Shown here: positions 1-8,584 of the stretch, piece by piece | Layout of the letters: each line of letters opens with the position of its first letter | Position numbering within the stretch: the first letter of the stretch is position 1 | Assembly: GCF_000956465.1 (NCBI RefSeq) | Contig: NZ_JYJA01000034.1 | Span: forward strand, 1 to 64,000 | Source of the DNA: Microbacterium trichothecenolyticum | GTDB taxonomy: Bacteria; Actinomycetota; Actinomycetes; Actinomycetales; Microbacteriaceae | Length of the DNA stretch: 64,000 bases | Direction: 5' to 3' | The notes under the pieces: generated by a model | Told to the model about the DNA's origin: nothing | Databases searched by the model: none | The model's input: the letters and a program-made list of their open reading frames with translations, nothing else | Position numbers and translations under genes: made by a program

Positions 1-378
1 GGTTGAGCGACATGTGGCCGGTGATCACGCCCACGACCGAGCCGATGAACGGGAGGATGACGAAAGCCGAGATCGACGCGATGAGCGACACGATCGCCAG
101 CGTGTTCGTCTTCGCGGGCGCTTACCCGCCGCCGGCTCAGGGCGGCGCCTATCCCCCGCCGGCATACGGCTCGCCCGCGGGCAGCGCGCCCACCTACGGC
201 GCGCCGGCCTATGGCTCCGCGCCGGCGTACGGCGCCGCCCCCGGGTACGGCTACGGCGCGCCCGCGAAGACGAACACGCTGGCGATCGTGTCGCTCATCG
301 CGTCGATCTCGGCTTTCGTCATCCTCCCGTTCATCGGCTCGGTCGTGGGCGTGATCACCGGCCACATGTCGCTCAACC
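1..378. repeat. 121-bp perfect inverted repeat at the window edge
   Basis: Bases 1-121 are the exact reverse complement of bases 258-378: base i pairs with base 379-i, and the match breaks at 122/257. The loop is 136 bp. The right arm is coding sequence of the DUF4190 protein. The left arm therefore reads the same gene backwards and supplies a false start to the reading frame. A perfect fold-back starting at base 1 suggests a contig end made by an amplification or assembly chimera, though a real inverted duplication cannot be excluded from this window. Confidence 0.9.
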
Positions 379-536
379 AGCTCAAGACGAGCGGCGAGCA
401 GGGGCGCGGCATGGCGCTGGCCGGCACCATCGTCGGCTGGGTCGGACTGGGACTCGCGATCCTCGGGACCATCGCGGCGATCCTGTTCTTCTCCTTCCTC
501 GCGGGGATGTACGGCCAGTACGGCACATACTCCTGA
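3..536 (+). CDS. DUF4190-type membrane protein, 5' end replaced by inverted repeat
   Basis: The C-terminal half is a normal DUF4190 protein. A Pro/Tyr/Gly/Ala-rich cytoplasmic stretch (YPPPAYG-like repeats) is followed by two hydrophobic segments separated by a GHMSLNQL motif and a short glycine-rich turn, typical of small actinobacterial membrane proteins of unknown function. The first 40 or so residues of the open frame are translated from the reverse complement of the protein's own membrane segment, so they are not believable. The real gene begins left of the window and only about 122-536 is genuine. Function unknown. Confidence 0.6.
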   Translation: MSDMWPVITPTTEPMNGRMTKAEIDAMSDTIASVFVFAGAYPPPAQGGAYPPPAYGSPAGSAPTYGAPAYGSAPAYGAAPGYGYGAPAKTNTLAIVSLIASISAFVILPFIGSVVGVITGHMSLNQLKTSGEQGRGMALAGTIVGWVGLGLAILGTIAAILFFSFLAGMYGQYGTYS

Positions 537-588
537 ATCCGCTCGCCCCGGGACCCGTTCCCGGGGCGATGACGCGGTGCAACCGGCG

Positions 589-594
589 TACCCT
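589..594 (+). promoter_or_regulatory. -10 box TACCCT before the DUF3099 gene
   Basis: A TAnnnT hexamer ends 9 nt before the GTG at 604. This matches the leaderless arrangement seen before many genes here and favours GTG 604 over the in-frame GTG at 577, which would lie upstream of the transcription start. Confidence 0.5.
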
Positions 595-603
595 GGAAGT
601 ACC

Positions 604-993
604 GTGAAGAGTTCGAGCCACGCCCCGTCGGCGACATCACTGCCGCGTTCCCCGCGCGACGACGTCGACGCGCGCTCGACGCGCTACCTGATCACGATGG
701 CGATCCGCGTCGCGTGCTTCATCCTCATGGTGGTCATCACGCCGTACGGCTGGTACACGTGGCTCTTCGGCGCCGCGGCGATCTTCCTGCCCTACATCGC
801 GGTCGTCTCCGCGAACGTCGGCCAGGAGGCACGGCGCAACCGCCGCGAGGATCCCGAGCCTGCGCTTCCCGCCACCCCCACGACCGCTGCGACCGGAACC
901 CCGGTGATCCGCATCGAGGAGACCCGGGCGATCCCGGCGGACGGCGAGCGCACGGACGAGAAGCCCGCCGACGAGGCGGACCCGCCCGCATGA
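604..993 (+). CDS. DUF3099 domain membrane protein
   Basis: A 129-residue protein with an N-terminal Ser/Arg-rich segment (SATSLPRSPRDD), then two closely spaced membrane helices joined by the TPYGWYTWLFG motif, then a charged Pro/Ala-rich cytoplasmic tail. This matches the actinobacterial DUF3099 family, whose function is unknown. The GTG at 604 is preferred because of the -10 box at 589-594. Its stop overlaps the ATG of the next gene, so it heads a compact cluster ending in the SURF1 gene. A link to respiratory chain maturation is inference from that neighbour only. Confidence 0.8.
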   Translation: MKSSSHAPSATSLPRSPRDDVDARSTRYLITMAIRVACFILMVVITPYGWYTWLFGAAAIFLPYIAVVSANVGQEARRNRREDPEPALPATPTTAATGTPVIRIEETRAIPADGERTDEKPADEADPPA

Positions 994-1220
994 GCGACGC
1001 CGGACCCGACCAGGTCGCCGACGCGGTCTGCTCGCGCGCAGGGTGCCGCGCGACCGCGCGCTGGCGCATCGATTGGCGCAATCCCCGCATCCACACCGAG
1101 GGCCACCGCAAGACCTGGGTGGCGTGCGACGAGCACGTGGGGTACCTCCGCGAGTTCCTCGCCGCACGAGACTTCCCCGTGGCGGTCGCCCCGCTCGCCC
1201 CGACGGAGGCCGCCCGGTGA
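990..1220 (+). CDS. small conserved Cys-rich protein
   Basis: A 76-residue soluble protein starting at an ATG that overlaps the previous stop (ATGA) and ending in a GTGA overlap with the SURF1 start, so translation of the three genes is probably coupled. Visible features are a Cys-x4-Cys pair (residues about 12-17), an aromatic/basic middle and a Cys-x2-His pair (CDEH), compatible with a single metal site. Function not recognised. The tight packing between a DUF3099 protein and SURF1 suggests a role linked to them. Confidence 0.75.
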   Translation: MSDAGPDQVADAVCSRAGCRATARWRIDWRNPRIHTEGHRKTWVACDEHVGYLREFLAARDFPVAVAPLAPTEAAR

Positions 1221-2110
1221 GCCCCCGCTCCGTGAGCATGCAGAGCCTCCCCCGCGCGGGCCGCTGGGCGATCTACATCGCCCTCGCCGTCGTGTTCGCG
1301 ATCGCGTGCGCCTTCCTGTCGAACTGGCAGTTCACGCGCAACCAGGAGCGCTCCGGTCAGCTGGCGCTCGTCGCCGAGAACTACGACGCCGTCCCGGTGC
1401 CGCTGGCCGAGCTCCTCCCCGCCGACGGAGACTTCTCCCCCGGTGACGAATGGCACCCGGTGACCCTGACCGGGACGTACCTCACCGACGAGCAGCTCCT
1501 GGTGCGCAACCGCCCGCACGGCGGAACCTCGGCCTTCGAGGTGCTCGTGCCCTTCCGACTCGACGACGGCCGCGTGCTGCTGGTCGATCGTGGCTGGGTG
1601 CCGCCGGGTCAGGACCAGCCCGTCCCCGACGCCGTCCCCGCTCCCCCGACCGGCGAGGCGACCGTGATCGTGCGCCTGCGCCCGGGCGAGCCCCTGCCGT
1701 CGTCGGGCCGCTCGGCGCCCGAGGGCCAGGTCCCGACGATCAACCTGGGCCTCGTCGCCGACACGATCTCACCCCCCGCGGGCGAGGCCCTCGAGCAGAG
1801 CGCCTACGGTGTCATGGTGTCGGAGGACCCGGCCCCTGCGACGGCGCCGAGCGCCCTCGAGCCCCCGTCCGACGACCCCGGTCCCCACCTCTCGTACGCG
1901 ATCCAATGGATCCTGTTCGCGGTGATGGGCTTCGTCTTCATCGGCTACGTCATCCGCACCGAGCGCCGTCATCGTCGCGAGGATGCGGAGGACGCCCCGT
2001 CGGAGGCAGGCGGAACGGATGCCTCGGCACCCGCGCCGCCGGCACCGCGCCGTCGCCGCGACCGTGACGCCGAGGACGAGGACGCCCTGCTGGACGCCGC
2101 CGGCCGCTGA
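1217..2110 (+). CDS. SURF1 family cytochrome oxidase assembly protein
   Basis: A 297-residue protein with the SURF1 layout: an N-terminal membrane helix (about 16-34) followed by the family motif around NWQFTR, a large extracytoplasmic domain containing VRNRPHGG and VDRGWVPPG, and a C-terminal helix (about 226-245). SURF1 proteins assist maturation of heme-copper oxidase subunit I. The charged Pro/Ala/Arg tail of about 50 residues after the last helix is a common actinobacterial extension. The start is the GTG overlapping the upstream stop. It fits with the heme A and heme O synthases ctaA and ctaB further along the window. Confidence 0.88.
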   Translation: MSPRSVSMQSLPRAGRWAIYIALAVVFAIACAFLSNWQFTRNQERSGQLALVAENYDAVPVPLAELLPADGDFSPGDEWHPVTLTGTYLTDEQLLVRNRPHGGTSAFEVLVPFRLDDGRVLLVDRGWVPPGQDQPVPDAVPAPPTGEATVIVRLRPGEPLPSSGRSAPEGQVPTINLGLVADTISPPAGEALEQSAYGVMVSEDPAPATAPSALEPPSDDPGPHLSYAIQWILFAVMGFVFIGYVIRTERRHRREDAEDAPSEAGGTDASAPAPPAPRRRRDRDAEDEDALLDAAGR

Positions 2111-2115
2111 CCTCG

Positions 2116-2129
2116 AGCCGGCGCCGGCT
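2116..2129. terminator. short GC palindrome between convergent genes
   Basis: A perfect 14-bp palindrome (AGCCGGCGCCGGCT) lies between the stops of the convergent SURF1 and ABC-F genes. It could form a small hairpin for a weak bidirectional terminator, but it has no T-tract. Confidence 0.3.
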
Positions 2130-3727
2130 TACGCGAGAGACACGAGGTCCGCGTAGTCGCGGCCCCAGATGTCTTCGACGCCGTCGGGGAGGATGAGCAC
2201 GCGCTCGGGGTTGAGCGCCTCGACGGCCCCCTCGTCGTGCGACACGAGCACCACCGCGCCCTCGTAGTGGGCGAGCGCCCCGAGGATCTCCTCACGCGAG
2301 GCGGGGTCGAGGTTGTTCGTGGGCTCGTCGAGCAGCAGCATGTTCGCCGACGACACCACGAGGGTCGCGAGGGACAGGCGGGTCTTCTCGCCGCCGGAGA
2401 GCACGCCGGCGGGTTTCAGCACGTCATCGCCTGTGAAGAGGAACGACCCCAGCACCTTGCGCGCCTCGGTGGCTGTGATGTCGGGCGCGGCCGACATCAT
2501 GTTCTCGAGCACCGAGCGCGACACGTCGAGATTCTCGTGCTCCTGGGCGTAGTAGCCGATCTTCAGCCCATGGCCGGGCTCGAGCTGCCCGGTGTCGGGC
2601 TGGTCGACGCCGGCGAGGATGCGCAGCAGCGTCGTCTTTCCGGCACCGTTGAGGCCGAGGATGACGACCTTCGAGCCGCGGTCGATCGCGAGGTCCACAT
2701 CCGTGAAGATCTCGAGCGAGCCGTAGGACTTGGACAGGCCCGAGGCCATGAGCGGCGTCTTGCCGCACGGCGCGGGCTTCGGGAACCGCAGCTTCGCGAC
2801 GCGCTCCTCCTGGCGCACTTCGTCGAGGCCGGCGAGCATCTTCTCGGCGCGCGCCACCATCTGGTGGGCGGCGGCCGCCTTGGACGCCTTGGCTCCGAAC
2901 CGGGCTGCCTGCTGCTGCAGGACGGTGGCCTTCTTCTCGACGTTGGCGCGCTCCTTCTTGCGGCGCTCCTCGTCGGCCACCCGCTGGCGCAGGTAGTTCT
3001 TCCAGTTCATGTTGTAGACGTCGATGACCTGGCGGTTCGCGTCGAGATAGAAGACGCGGTTGACCGTCTCTCCGACGAGCTCGACGTCGTGCGAGATGAC
3101 GATGAGCCCGCCCTTGTAGCCCTTGAGGAATTCACGCAGCCACACGACGCTGTCGGCGTCGAGGTGGTTGGTCGGCTCGTCGAGGATCATCGTCTGCGCG
3201 TCCGAGAACAGGATGCGCGCGAGCTCGATCCGGCGGCGCTGACCGCCCGACAGGGTCTTGAGCGGCTGGTCGAGGATGCGGTCGGGCAGCGAGAGGTTGT
3301 GGGCGATGGACGCCGCCTCGGCCTCGGCCGCGTAGCCGCCGAGCGCCTCGAAGCGCTCGGTGAGGTTCGCGTACTTGCGCATCGCCCTTGCAGCGATCGC
3401 CTCGTCGTCGTCACCCATCGCGAGGGATGCCTCGTGCATGCCGATCGCGAGCGAGCCGAGGCCGCGCGCGTCGAGGATGCGCGTGCGGGCCAGCATCTCG
3501 GGGTCGCCCGAGCGGGGGTCCTGCGGCAGGTAGCCGAGTTCGCCGGAGCGCTCGACCTTGCCGTCCGCGGGGATGAGATCGCCCGCCAGCACCTTGGTCA
3601 GCGTCGTCTTGCCGGCGCCGTTGCGGCCGACGAGACCGATCTTGTCGCCGTCCGAGACGCGGAAGGAGACGTCCGACATGAGCACGCGGGCGCCCACGCG
3701 GATCTCGAGGTCGTGCACGGCGAGCAC
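2129..3727 (-). CDS. ABC-F family ATP-binding protein
   Basis: A 532-residue soluble protein with two ABC domains in one chain and no membrane segment. First domain: Walker A GRNGAGKTT (about 35-43), signature LSGGQRRR, Walker B LDEPTNHLD. Second domain: Walker A GLNGAGKTT, signature LSGGEKTR, LLLDEPTNNLD. They are joined by a Lys/Glu/Ala-rich linker of the ABC-F type. Such proteins bind the ribosomal E site and act in translation, and some protect against antibiotics. Nothing here separates a housekeeping from a resistance role. The start is a GTG; a TATACT -10 box lies about 57 nt upstream. Confidence 0.9.
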   Translation of the reverse strand: MLAVHDLEIRVGARVLMSDVSFRVSDGDKIGLVGRNGAGKTTLTKVLAGDLIPADGKVERSGELGYLPQDPRSGDPEMLARTRILDARGLGSLAIGMHEASLAMGDDDEAIAARAMRKYANLTERFEALGGYAAEAEAASIAHNLSLPDRILDQPLKTLSGGQRRRIELARILFSDAQTMILDEPTNHLDADSVVWLREFLKGYKGGLIVISHDVELVGETVNRVFYLDANRQVIDVYNMNWKNYLRQRVADEERRKKERANVEKKATVLQQQAARFGAKASKAAAAHQMVARAEKMLAGLDEVRQEERVAKLRFPKPAPCGKTPLMASGLSKSYGSLEIFTDVDLAIDRGSKVVILGLNGAGKTTLLRILAGVDQPDTGQLEPGHGLKIGYYAQEHENLDVSRSVLENMMSAAPDITATEARKVLGSFLFTGDDVLKPAGVLSGGEKTRLSLATLVVSSANMLLLDEPTNNLDPASREEILGALAHYEGAVVLVSHDEGAVEALNPERVLILPDGVEDIWGRDYADLVSLA

Positions 3728-3783
3728 AGCGGAAGTCCGATCCGTCGATGGAGATGGGGAGGTGGCCGACCGGCCAGCCTCCC

Positions 3784-3789
3784 AGTATA
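3784..3789 (-). promoter_or_regulatory. -10 box TATACT for the ABC-F gene
   Basis: The consensus-like hexamer TATACT reads toward the ABC-F gene, giving a leader of roughly 50 nt. It is the best -10 match in the 165-bp divergent spacer before the DedA-like gene. Confidence 0.45.
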
Positions 3790-3880
3790 CGGGGCCGCTC
3801 TCATCGGCGATCGCCCGAATGCCTCCGCAGAGGGATCCGGTCGATACCCCGGAGGGATGCCCTGTGCGGCACCGCGGCCA

Positions 3881-3886
3881 TACCGT
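3881..3886 (+). promoter_or_regulatory. -10 box TACCGT, leaderless DedA-like gene
   Basis: TACCGT ends 6 nt before the GTG at 3893, so transcription would start at or next to the start codon. No Shine-Dalgarno sequence is present. Confidence 0.5.
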
Positions 3887-3892
3887 TCCCGG

Positions 3893-4501
3893 GTGGATGT
3901 CATCTCCGACCTCGTGCTGCAGGCCGTCGCCTCCCCGTGGCTGTACCCGGCGATGTTCGCCGTCGCGTTGATGGACGGGTTCTTCCCGCCGGTGCCGAGC
4001 GAGACGGTGCTGGTCGCGTCGGCGGCGGTCGCAGCATCCGGCGACCGTCCCGATCTTCTCGCCCTCGGCCTCGTCGCCGCCGCGGGGGCCGCGGCCGGTG
4101 ACAACATCGCGTTCGCCATCGGGCGGCGCGCGGGCACCTCGCGGTTCGCGTGGATGCGACGGCCGCGCGTCGCCGGAGCCCTCGGATGGGCGGGCGCCGC
4201 GCTCGACCGACGGGGCGCCGGGCTCATTCTCGGGGCGCGTTTCATCCCGGTGGGGCGCGTGGCCGTCAACCTCTCGGCCGGCGCGCTCGCCTACCCATGG
4301 CGGCGGTTCGCGATGCTCAGCGTCGCGGCGGGGCTGTGCTGGGCCGCCTACAGCATCGCGATCGGACTGCTCGCCGGCGCCTGGCTGAAGGATCAGCCGC
4401 TCGTGGGCGCGGCCCTCGGCATCGTGCTCGCCGTGGGCATCGGACTGCTCGTGGACCGCCTGCTCGCGGTACGGGCACGCCGGGTCGCGGCATCCGCGTG
4501 A
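3893..4501 (+). CDS. DedA family membrane protein
   Basis: A 202-residue integral membrane protein with the DedA/SNARE-associated pattern: an N-terminal re-entrant segment with GFFPPVPSE, a GDNIAFAIGRRAG motif, and the family segment GARFIPVGRVAVNLSAG, whose Arg residues are conserved in DedA proteins. DedA proteins are implicated in lipid carrier flipping (undecaprenyl phosphate, phosphatidylethanolamine) and membrane potential homeostasis; the substrate here is unknown. The start is GTG 3893, chosen from the leaderless -10 box. It is not obviously co-transcribed with the kinase that follows. Confidence 0.87.
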   Translation: MDVISDLVLQAVASPWLYPAMFAVALMDGFFPPVPSETVLVASAAVAASGDRPDLLALGLVAAAGAAAGDNIAFAIGRRAGTSRFAWMRRPRVAGALGWAGAALDRRGAGLILGARFIPVGRVAVNLSAGALAYPWRRFAMLSVAAGLCWAAYSIAIGLLAGAWLKDQPLVGAALGIVLAVGIGLLVDRLLAVRARRVAASA

Positions 4502-4527
4502 ACCTCGACGACTGACAGGATGACATC

Positions 4528-5778
4528 GTGCGCGACACCTCCTCCCCTGTGACGTCCGGGTCCCGGACGCGTCGCAGGTTGAGCAATCCGGCGATCGCCT
4601 TCGGCGCCCTCGCTCTGGCGACCGTCGCGCTCTTCTCCGTGCTCGTGCCCGTGCACATCGCGCTGTACCTCCAGCCGGCGCCCCTCGCCTTCCTGTTCGG
4701 GGCGATGCTGTGCGCGTCCCCGCTCGTCGCCGTGCGGTTCCCGCGCTGGTCGATCGCGATGTGCACCGTGGCGGCCGTCGCCCTGCCCCTGCCCGTCGGC
4801 GAGCCCGCGACGACCTGGCCGTGGCCGTGGTCCGTGCCGGCCATGCTCGCCTTCATCCTCTTCGTCGGCGTCCTCGCGGTCCTGCACGGCTGGCGGGTCG
4901 CGCTTCTCGCCTGGCTCCTCGGCATCGGCGGCACGCTCGCGGTCGTCATCGCGCTGGCCGCAACGGTGCCCGTGGTCGCGGGGATCGTGAATCTCGTCAT
5001 CGTCACGTCGGTGTCGGGCGCCGCCCTGCTCGTCGCGGTGCTCGCGGCCAGTCGTCTTCGCGTGGGCGCCGAGCTCACCCGCGAGCGCGAGCTGACCGCC
5101 CTCGAGCAGTCGAGACGCGTCCTCGTCGAGGAGCGCGCGCGCATCGCCCGCGAGCTGCACGACGTCGTCGCGCACGGCATGTCGCTCATCCAGGTGCAGG
5201 CGTCGACGGCCCGGTACCGCGTGCCCGGGCTGCCTGACGAAGCGGGACAGGAGTTCGACGAGATCGCCCGGACGGCGCGCGAAGGGCTCACCGAGATGCG
5301 CCGGCTCCTCGGAGTGCTCCGCACCGAGGATCAGCAGGCCGACCTCGCACCGCAGCAGGGGCTGCGCGACATCCCGGATCTCGTGCAGGCACTGCGACGC
5401 GCCGGGGCCGAGATCGACGCCGCGCTCGCCCCGGTGCCCGAGGCGGTGCCGAGCGCGGTCGACATCGCCGCCTTCCGCATCGTGCAGGAGGCGCTGAGCA
5501 ACGCGGTCCGGCACGCTCCGCAGGCTCCGATCGAGCTGGCCGTGGAGACGGATGCCGCCACCCTGCGCCTGCGTGTCCGCAACGCTGCGTCGAGCGGGGC
5601 GCCGAGTCCTGATGCGTCCACGTCGCTCGGACACGGTCTCCTCGGCATGCGCGAGCGCGCGGCGCTCGTCGGCGGCACGGTCAGCGCGGGCGCCCACGCC
5701 GACGGCGGATGGATCGTGCGCGCCTCACTCCCCCTCGCCCCGCTCCCGCCCGACCCGACGCCCGGAGGCGCAGCGTGA
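4528..5778 (+). CDS. NarL-type sensor histidine kinase
   Basis: A 416-residue membrane kinase. Several hydrophobic helices fill residues about 22-175, then a short coiled linker leads to a HisKA_3 dimerisation/phosphoacceptor region ([15 protein letters not shown]) with His211 as phosphorylation site. The C-terminal HATPase domain has the N box ([13 protein letters not shown]) and a [12 protein letters not shown]-box typical of this class. No extracytoplasmic sensor domain is visible, so the signal is probably sensed in the membrane. The gene overlaps the response-regulator start (GTGA), indicating a coupled pair. A weak -10 (CAGGAT, 4516-4521) sits 6 nt before the GTG start. Confidence 0.92.
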   Translation: MRDTSSPVTSGSRTRRRLSNPAIAFGALALATVALFSVLVPVHIALYLQPAPLAFLFGAMLCASPLVAVRFPRWSIAMCTVAAVALPLPVGEPATTWPWPWSVPAMLAFILFVGVLAVLHGWRVALLAWLLGIGGTLAVVIALAATVPVVAGIVNLVIVTSVSGAALLVAVLAASRLRVGAELTRERELTALEQSRRVLVEERARIARELHDVVAHGMSLIQVQASTARYRVPGLPDEAGQEFDEIARTAREGLTEMRRLLGVLRTEDQQADLAPQQGLRDIPDLVQALRRAGAEIDAALAPVPEAVPSAVDIAAFRIVQEALSNAVRHAPQAPIELAVETDAATLRLRVRNAASSGAPSPDASTSLGHGLLGMRERAALVGGTVSAGAHADGGWIVRASLPLAPLPPDPTPGGAA

Positions 5779-6446
5779 CCATCAGTGTTCTCATCGCAGA
5801 CGACCAGGCCATGGTGCGGGCGGGATTCGCCGCCCTCCTCGATGCGCAGGACGACATCCGCGTCGTCGGCCAGGCAGCGGACGGGAAGGAGGCGGTGACG
5901 CTGTCGGCGCGCCTCGACCCCGATGTGGTGCTCATGGACGTGCGGATGCCCGAACTCGACGGCATCGCCGCGACGCGACGCGTCCTCGGTCCGGACTACC
6001 CCGCCGCCCATGTCCCGCGGATCCTGATGCTGACCACGTTCGACATCGACGACTACGTGTACGACGCCCTCGAGGCGGGTGCGAGCGGGTTCCTCTTGAA
6101 GGACGCCCTCCCGGAGGATCTCGTGCACGCCGTGCGTGTCGTCGCCGCGGGCGATGCGCTGCTCGCACCGAGCGTGACACGACGCATGATCGAGCACTTC
6201 GCCGCTCGCCGGCCCCGTGCCGGGCGCGCGACCGCGGCCCTCAGAGAGCTCACCGAGCGCGAGCGCGAGGTGCTCACGCTCATCGGCCGCGGGCGCTCGA
6301 ACACCGAGATCGCCGCAGAGCTGTTCATCTCGGAGCAGACCGTGAAGACGCATGTCGGCAAAGTGCTGTCGAAGCTCGGCGTCCGCGACCGCGTCCAGGC
6401 GGTGATCTTCGCCTACGACGCAGGGCTGGTCGAGCCCGCCCCCTGA
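5775..6446 (+). CDS. NarL/LuxR response regulator
   Basis: A 223-residue response regulator. The receiver domain has the acidic pair after VLIADDQ, phosphoacceptor Asp55 in LMDVRMP, and the conserved Thr and Lys (LTTFD, LLKDALP). The C-terminal LuxR helix-turn-helix (about 155-215) contains [15 protein letters not shown] and [15 protein letters not shown]. It is the partner of the kinase at 4528, which it overlaps by 4 nt; the GTG at 5775 is taken as start for that reason. Targets are unknown. The acyltransferase downstream has its own promoter-like sequence, so it need not belong to the same transcript. Confidence 0.92.
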   Translation: MTISVLIADDQAMVRAGFAALLDAQDDIRVVGQAADGKEAVTLSARLDPDVVLMDVRMPELDGIAATRRVLGPDYPAAHVPRILMLTTFDIDDYVYDALEAGASGFLLKDALPEDLVHAVRVVAAGDALLAPSVTRRMIEHFAARRPRAGRATAALRELTEREREVLTLIGRGRSNTEIAAELFISEQTVKTHVGKVLSKLGVRDRVQAVIFAYDAGLVEPAP

Positions 6447-6509
6447 TCCCTCCACGGGGTGATGCCACGACGGCACCGTAGAGCGATGCGACCGCACACA
6501 CGGCCTCCT

Positions 6510-6515
6510 TAGCCT
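6510..6515 (+). promoter_or_regulatory. -10 box TAGCCT before the acyltransferase
   Basis: TAGCCT lies 28 nt before the ATG at 6544 and would give a short leader containing the strong Shine-Dalgarno GAGGAGG (6531-6537). Confidence 0.4.
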
Positions 6516-6543
6516 TCCCGGGACGCACCCCGAGGAGGGCCTC

Positions 6544-7896
6544 ATGACCATCGTCCGCATCGCCGCCGCGGCTTCGCCCCGCATCGACGCACCGGTCAGA
6601 GACCGCGCCATAGACCTCGTCCGCACCCTGTGCATCGCGGGGGTGGTCGTGCTCCACGCCATGATGGTCGGTGTCGCCGTGACCGACGCCGGCCCCTCTT
6701 TCGTCAACGCGAGCGACGGCACCTGGTGGATCGTCCCGCTCAGCTGGCTGCTGCAGGTGATGCCGCTGTTCTTCGTGATGGGCGGGTTCTCGGGCGCGAC
6801 CGCCCTTCGCCGTGCGCGGCGGCGCGGCCGGGACGGCATCGATTTCGTCGGCGGGCGGATCCACCGCCTGCTGCTGCCCGCACTGGTGACGATCGCCACT
6901 GTCGGTGCACTGCTCGCCCTGCTCACCGCCGCGGGTGTACCGGCGGAGCTCGTCGCACTTGCGGGATTCCGCTTCGCGCAGCCGCTGTGGTTCCTCGGCG
7001 TCTTCCTCGTCTGCCAGGCGCTGCTGCCGGCGCTCCTCCGTCTGCACGAGAGCGCCCCGGTGCGGACCATCACGATCCTCGCGGCGGCGGCCGGGGTCGT
7101 CGACCTGGTCCGTCTCAGCACCGGCGTCGACGCGTACGGCTTCCTCAACCTCGCGTTCGTGTGGCTCGCGCTGCAGCAGCTGGGATTCTTCCTGGCCGAC
7201 GGACGGATCGACGCACTCTCGCGGCGCTTGCGGGTCATGGTGGCCGCAGCGGCGACCGCCGCACTCGCGATCTCGTTCGTCGCGGGGGTGCACTCACCGG
7301 ACCTCGTGGCCAACATCAACCCGCCGACGACGGCGCTGCTGTTCGTGGGCATCGCGCACACGGCGCTGTTCTCCCTCCTCCGCGGTCGGCTGGAGGGCCT
7401 GGCGGAGCGCCCGGCGCCCGCGCGACTCATCGAGGCCGTCACACCACGCGCGATGACCGTCTACCTGTGGCATATGCCGGTCCTGCTGTGCCTGGCCGGA
7501 CTGACGGCCGTCGGCGCGATGATCACCGCACTGCCGCTTCCCGGGATCGACGGCCCGTGGTGGTGGCTCTCGCGGCCGGCGTGGTTGGCGCTCGCGCTCG
7601 CAGCGACGGCTGTCGTCGCATGGCCGCTCGCCCGCATCGAGGCGGTCGCGTCGCCGCGCAGCACGCGCTCGGCCTGGCGGCTGGGCCTCGCGACCGGGGC
7701 CGGCACGGCAGCCGTCGCCCTCCTCCTGGTGAGCGGCACGAACGTCCTCACCGCTGCCGCCGCTGCCGCACTCCTCGTCGCCGCGCTCCGGCTGGCACGC
7801 GCGCCGCAGCCGTGGGCTCGTAGGAGCCGGACAGCGGATCCGTCGATCATTCGTGGATCCCGTCCAAGAACCTGCCCCCACCTCCCCCTAGGCTGA
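6544..7896 (+). CDS. acyltransferase 3 family membrane protein
   Basis: A 450-residue multi-pass membrane protein (about ten helices). It begins with the acyltransferase-3 signature region DLVRTLCIAGVVVLHAMM, in which the His is the expected catalytic residue, followed by PLFFVMGGFSG and a later YLWHMP segment. These enzymes O-acylate sugars, glycans or lipids at the membrane; the acceptor cannot be told from sequence. Start ATG 6544 follows a strong ribosome site. The last 30 or so residues after RLARAPQPW look like a read-out into the bioY promoter region rather than conserved protein, so the natural C-terminus may have been extended by mutation. Confidence 0.83.
   Translation: MTIVRIAAAASPRIDAPVRDRAIDLVRTLCIAGVVVLHAMMVGVAVTDAGPSFVNASDGTWWIVPLSWLLQVMPLFFVMGGFSGATALRRARRRGRDGIDFVGGRIHRLLLPALVTIATVGALLALLTAAGVPAELVALAGFRFAQPLWFLGVFLVCQALLPALLRLHESAPVRTITILAAAAGVVDLVRLSTGVDAYGFLNLAFVWLALQQLGFFLADGRIDALSRRLRVMVAAAATAALAISFVAGVHSPDLVANINPPTTALLFVGIAHTALFSLLRGRLEGLAERPAPARLIEAVTPRAMTVYLWHMPVLLCLAGLTAVGAMITALPLPGIDGPWWWLSRPAWLALALAATAVVAWPLARIEAVASPRSTRSAWRLGLATGAGTAAVALLLVSGTNVLTAAAAAALLVAALRLARAPQPWARRSRTADPSIIRGSRPRTCPHLPLG
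7889..7894 (+). promoter_or_regulatory. -10 box TAGGCT, leaderless bioY
   Basis: TAGGCT is followed by 7 nt and the bioY ATG. It overlaps the end of the acyltransferase frame. Confidence 0.6.
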
Positions 7897-7901
7897 GAGC
7901 C

Positions 7902-8549
7902 ATGTCATCCATCGCCGCCGCTCCGACCGCCTCCGCCGGCACGCGTCGCGTCCTCGCCGACGTCATCGCCCGCCCGTCCTCGCGCGCTCGCGCGTTCGCC
8001 CTCGATGCCGGACTCGTCATCGCCGGCGCGACCATCGTCGCCCTCCTCGCCCAGGTAGAGATCCCGCTGTGGCCCGTGCCGATCACGGGTCAGACGCTGG
8101 GTGTCATCGTCGTCGGCGCCGCACTCGGCGCGTGGCGCGGTGCCGCGGCCCTCACGACCTACATGCTCGTCGGCCTCGCGGGGCTCCCGGTCTTCGCCGG
8201 CTTCACGGGCACCGTCGCCGCGGTCGGCAAGCCCAGCTTCGGGTTCGTGATCGGCTTCATCTTCTCGGCGTTCGTCGCCGGCTGGTTCGCCGAGCGGGCG
8301 TGGGACCGCCGCCCCGGACTCGCGTTCCTCGGCTTCGCCGCCGCCAGCGTCGTGCCGTTCCTGTTCGGCATCCCATACATGGCCTTCATCCTCAACGTCG
8401 TGATGGGCCTGGACTACTCGTTCGGCGAGCTCCTCGCCGTCGGCCTCCTGCCGTTCATCCTGGGCGGCCTCATCAAGGCGGCACTCGCCGCCGCGATCAT
8501 CCCCGGTGCGTGGGCGCTCGTGCGCAAGGCGGACCAGAGCAAGAACTGA
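7902..8549 (+). CDS. bioY: BioY biotin ECF transporter substrate-binding subunit
   Basis: A 215-residue membrane protein of the BioY family: six hydrophobic segments with VPITGQTLGVIVVGAALGAWRGA near the first third and a C-terminal FILGGLIKAALAA. BioY is the S component of energy-coupling-factor biotin transporters. No bioM/bioN (A and T) genes lie beside it, so it must borrow an energising module encoded elsewhere or work alone, as reported for some solitary BioY. The gene appears leaderless from the TAGGCT box and is followed by a strong hairpin terminator. Confidence 0.93.
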   Translation: MSSIAAAPTASAGTRRVLADVIARPSSRARAFALDAGLVIAGATIVALLAQVEIPLWPVPITGQTLGVIVVGAALGAWRGAAALTTYMLVGLAGLPVFAGFTGTVAAVGKPSFGFVIGFIFSAFVAGWFAERAWDRRPGLAFLGFAAASVVPFLFGIPYMAFILNVVMGLDYSFGELLAVGLLPFILGGLIKAALAAAIIPGAWALVRKADQSKN

Positions 8550-8584
8550 GGCGGATGCCTCCATCCGAGACATCCGTCCATCGA

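Noticed and set aside
2237..4501. Very long plus-strand frame across the ABC-F gene
   Set aside because: Most of it is the antisense of a strong ABC-F gene. Only the part from 3893 (DedA) is family-like and has its own -10 box.
7790..7896. Frameshift near the end of the acyltransferase
   Set aside because: The tail is unlike the family, but a frame change cannot be distinguished from a natural C-terminal read-out without homologues, so it is kept only as a note in the gene entry.
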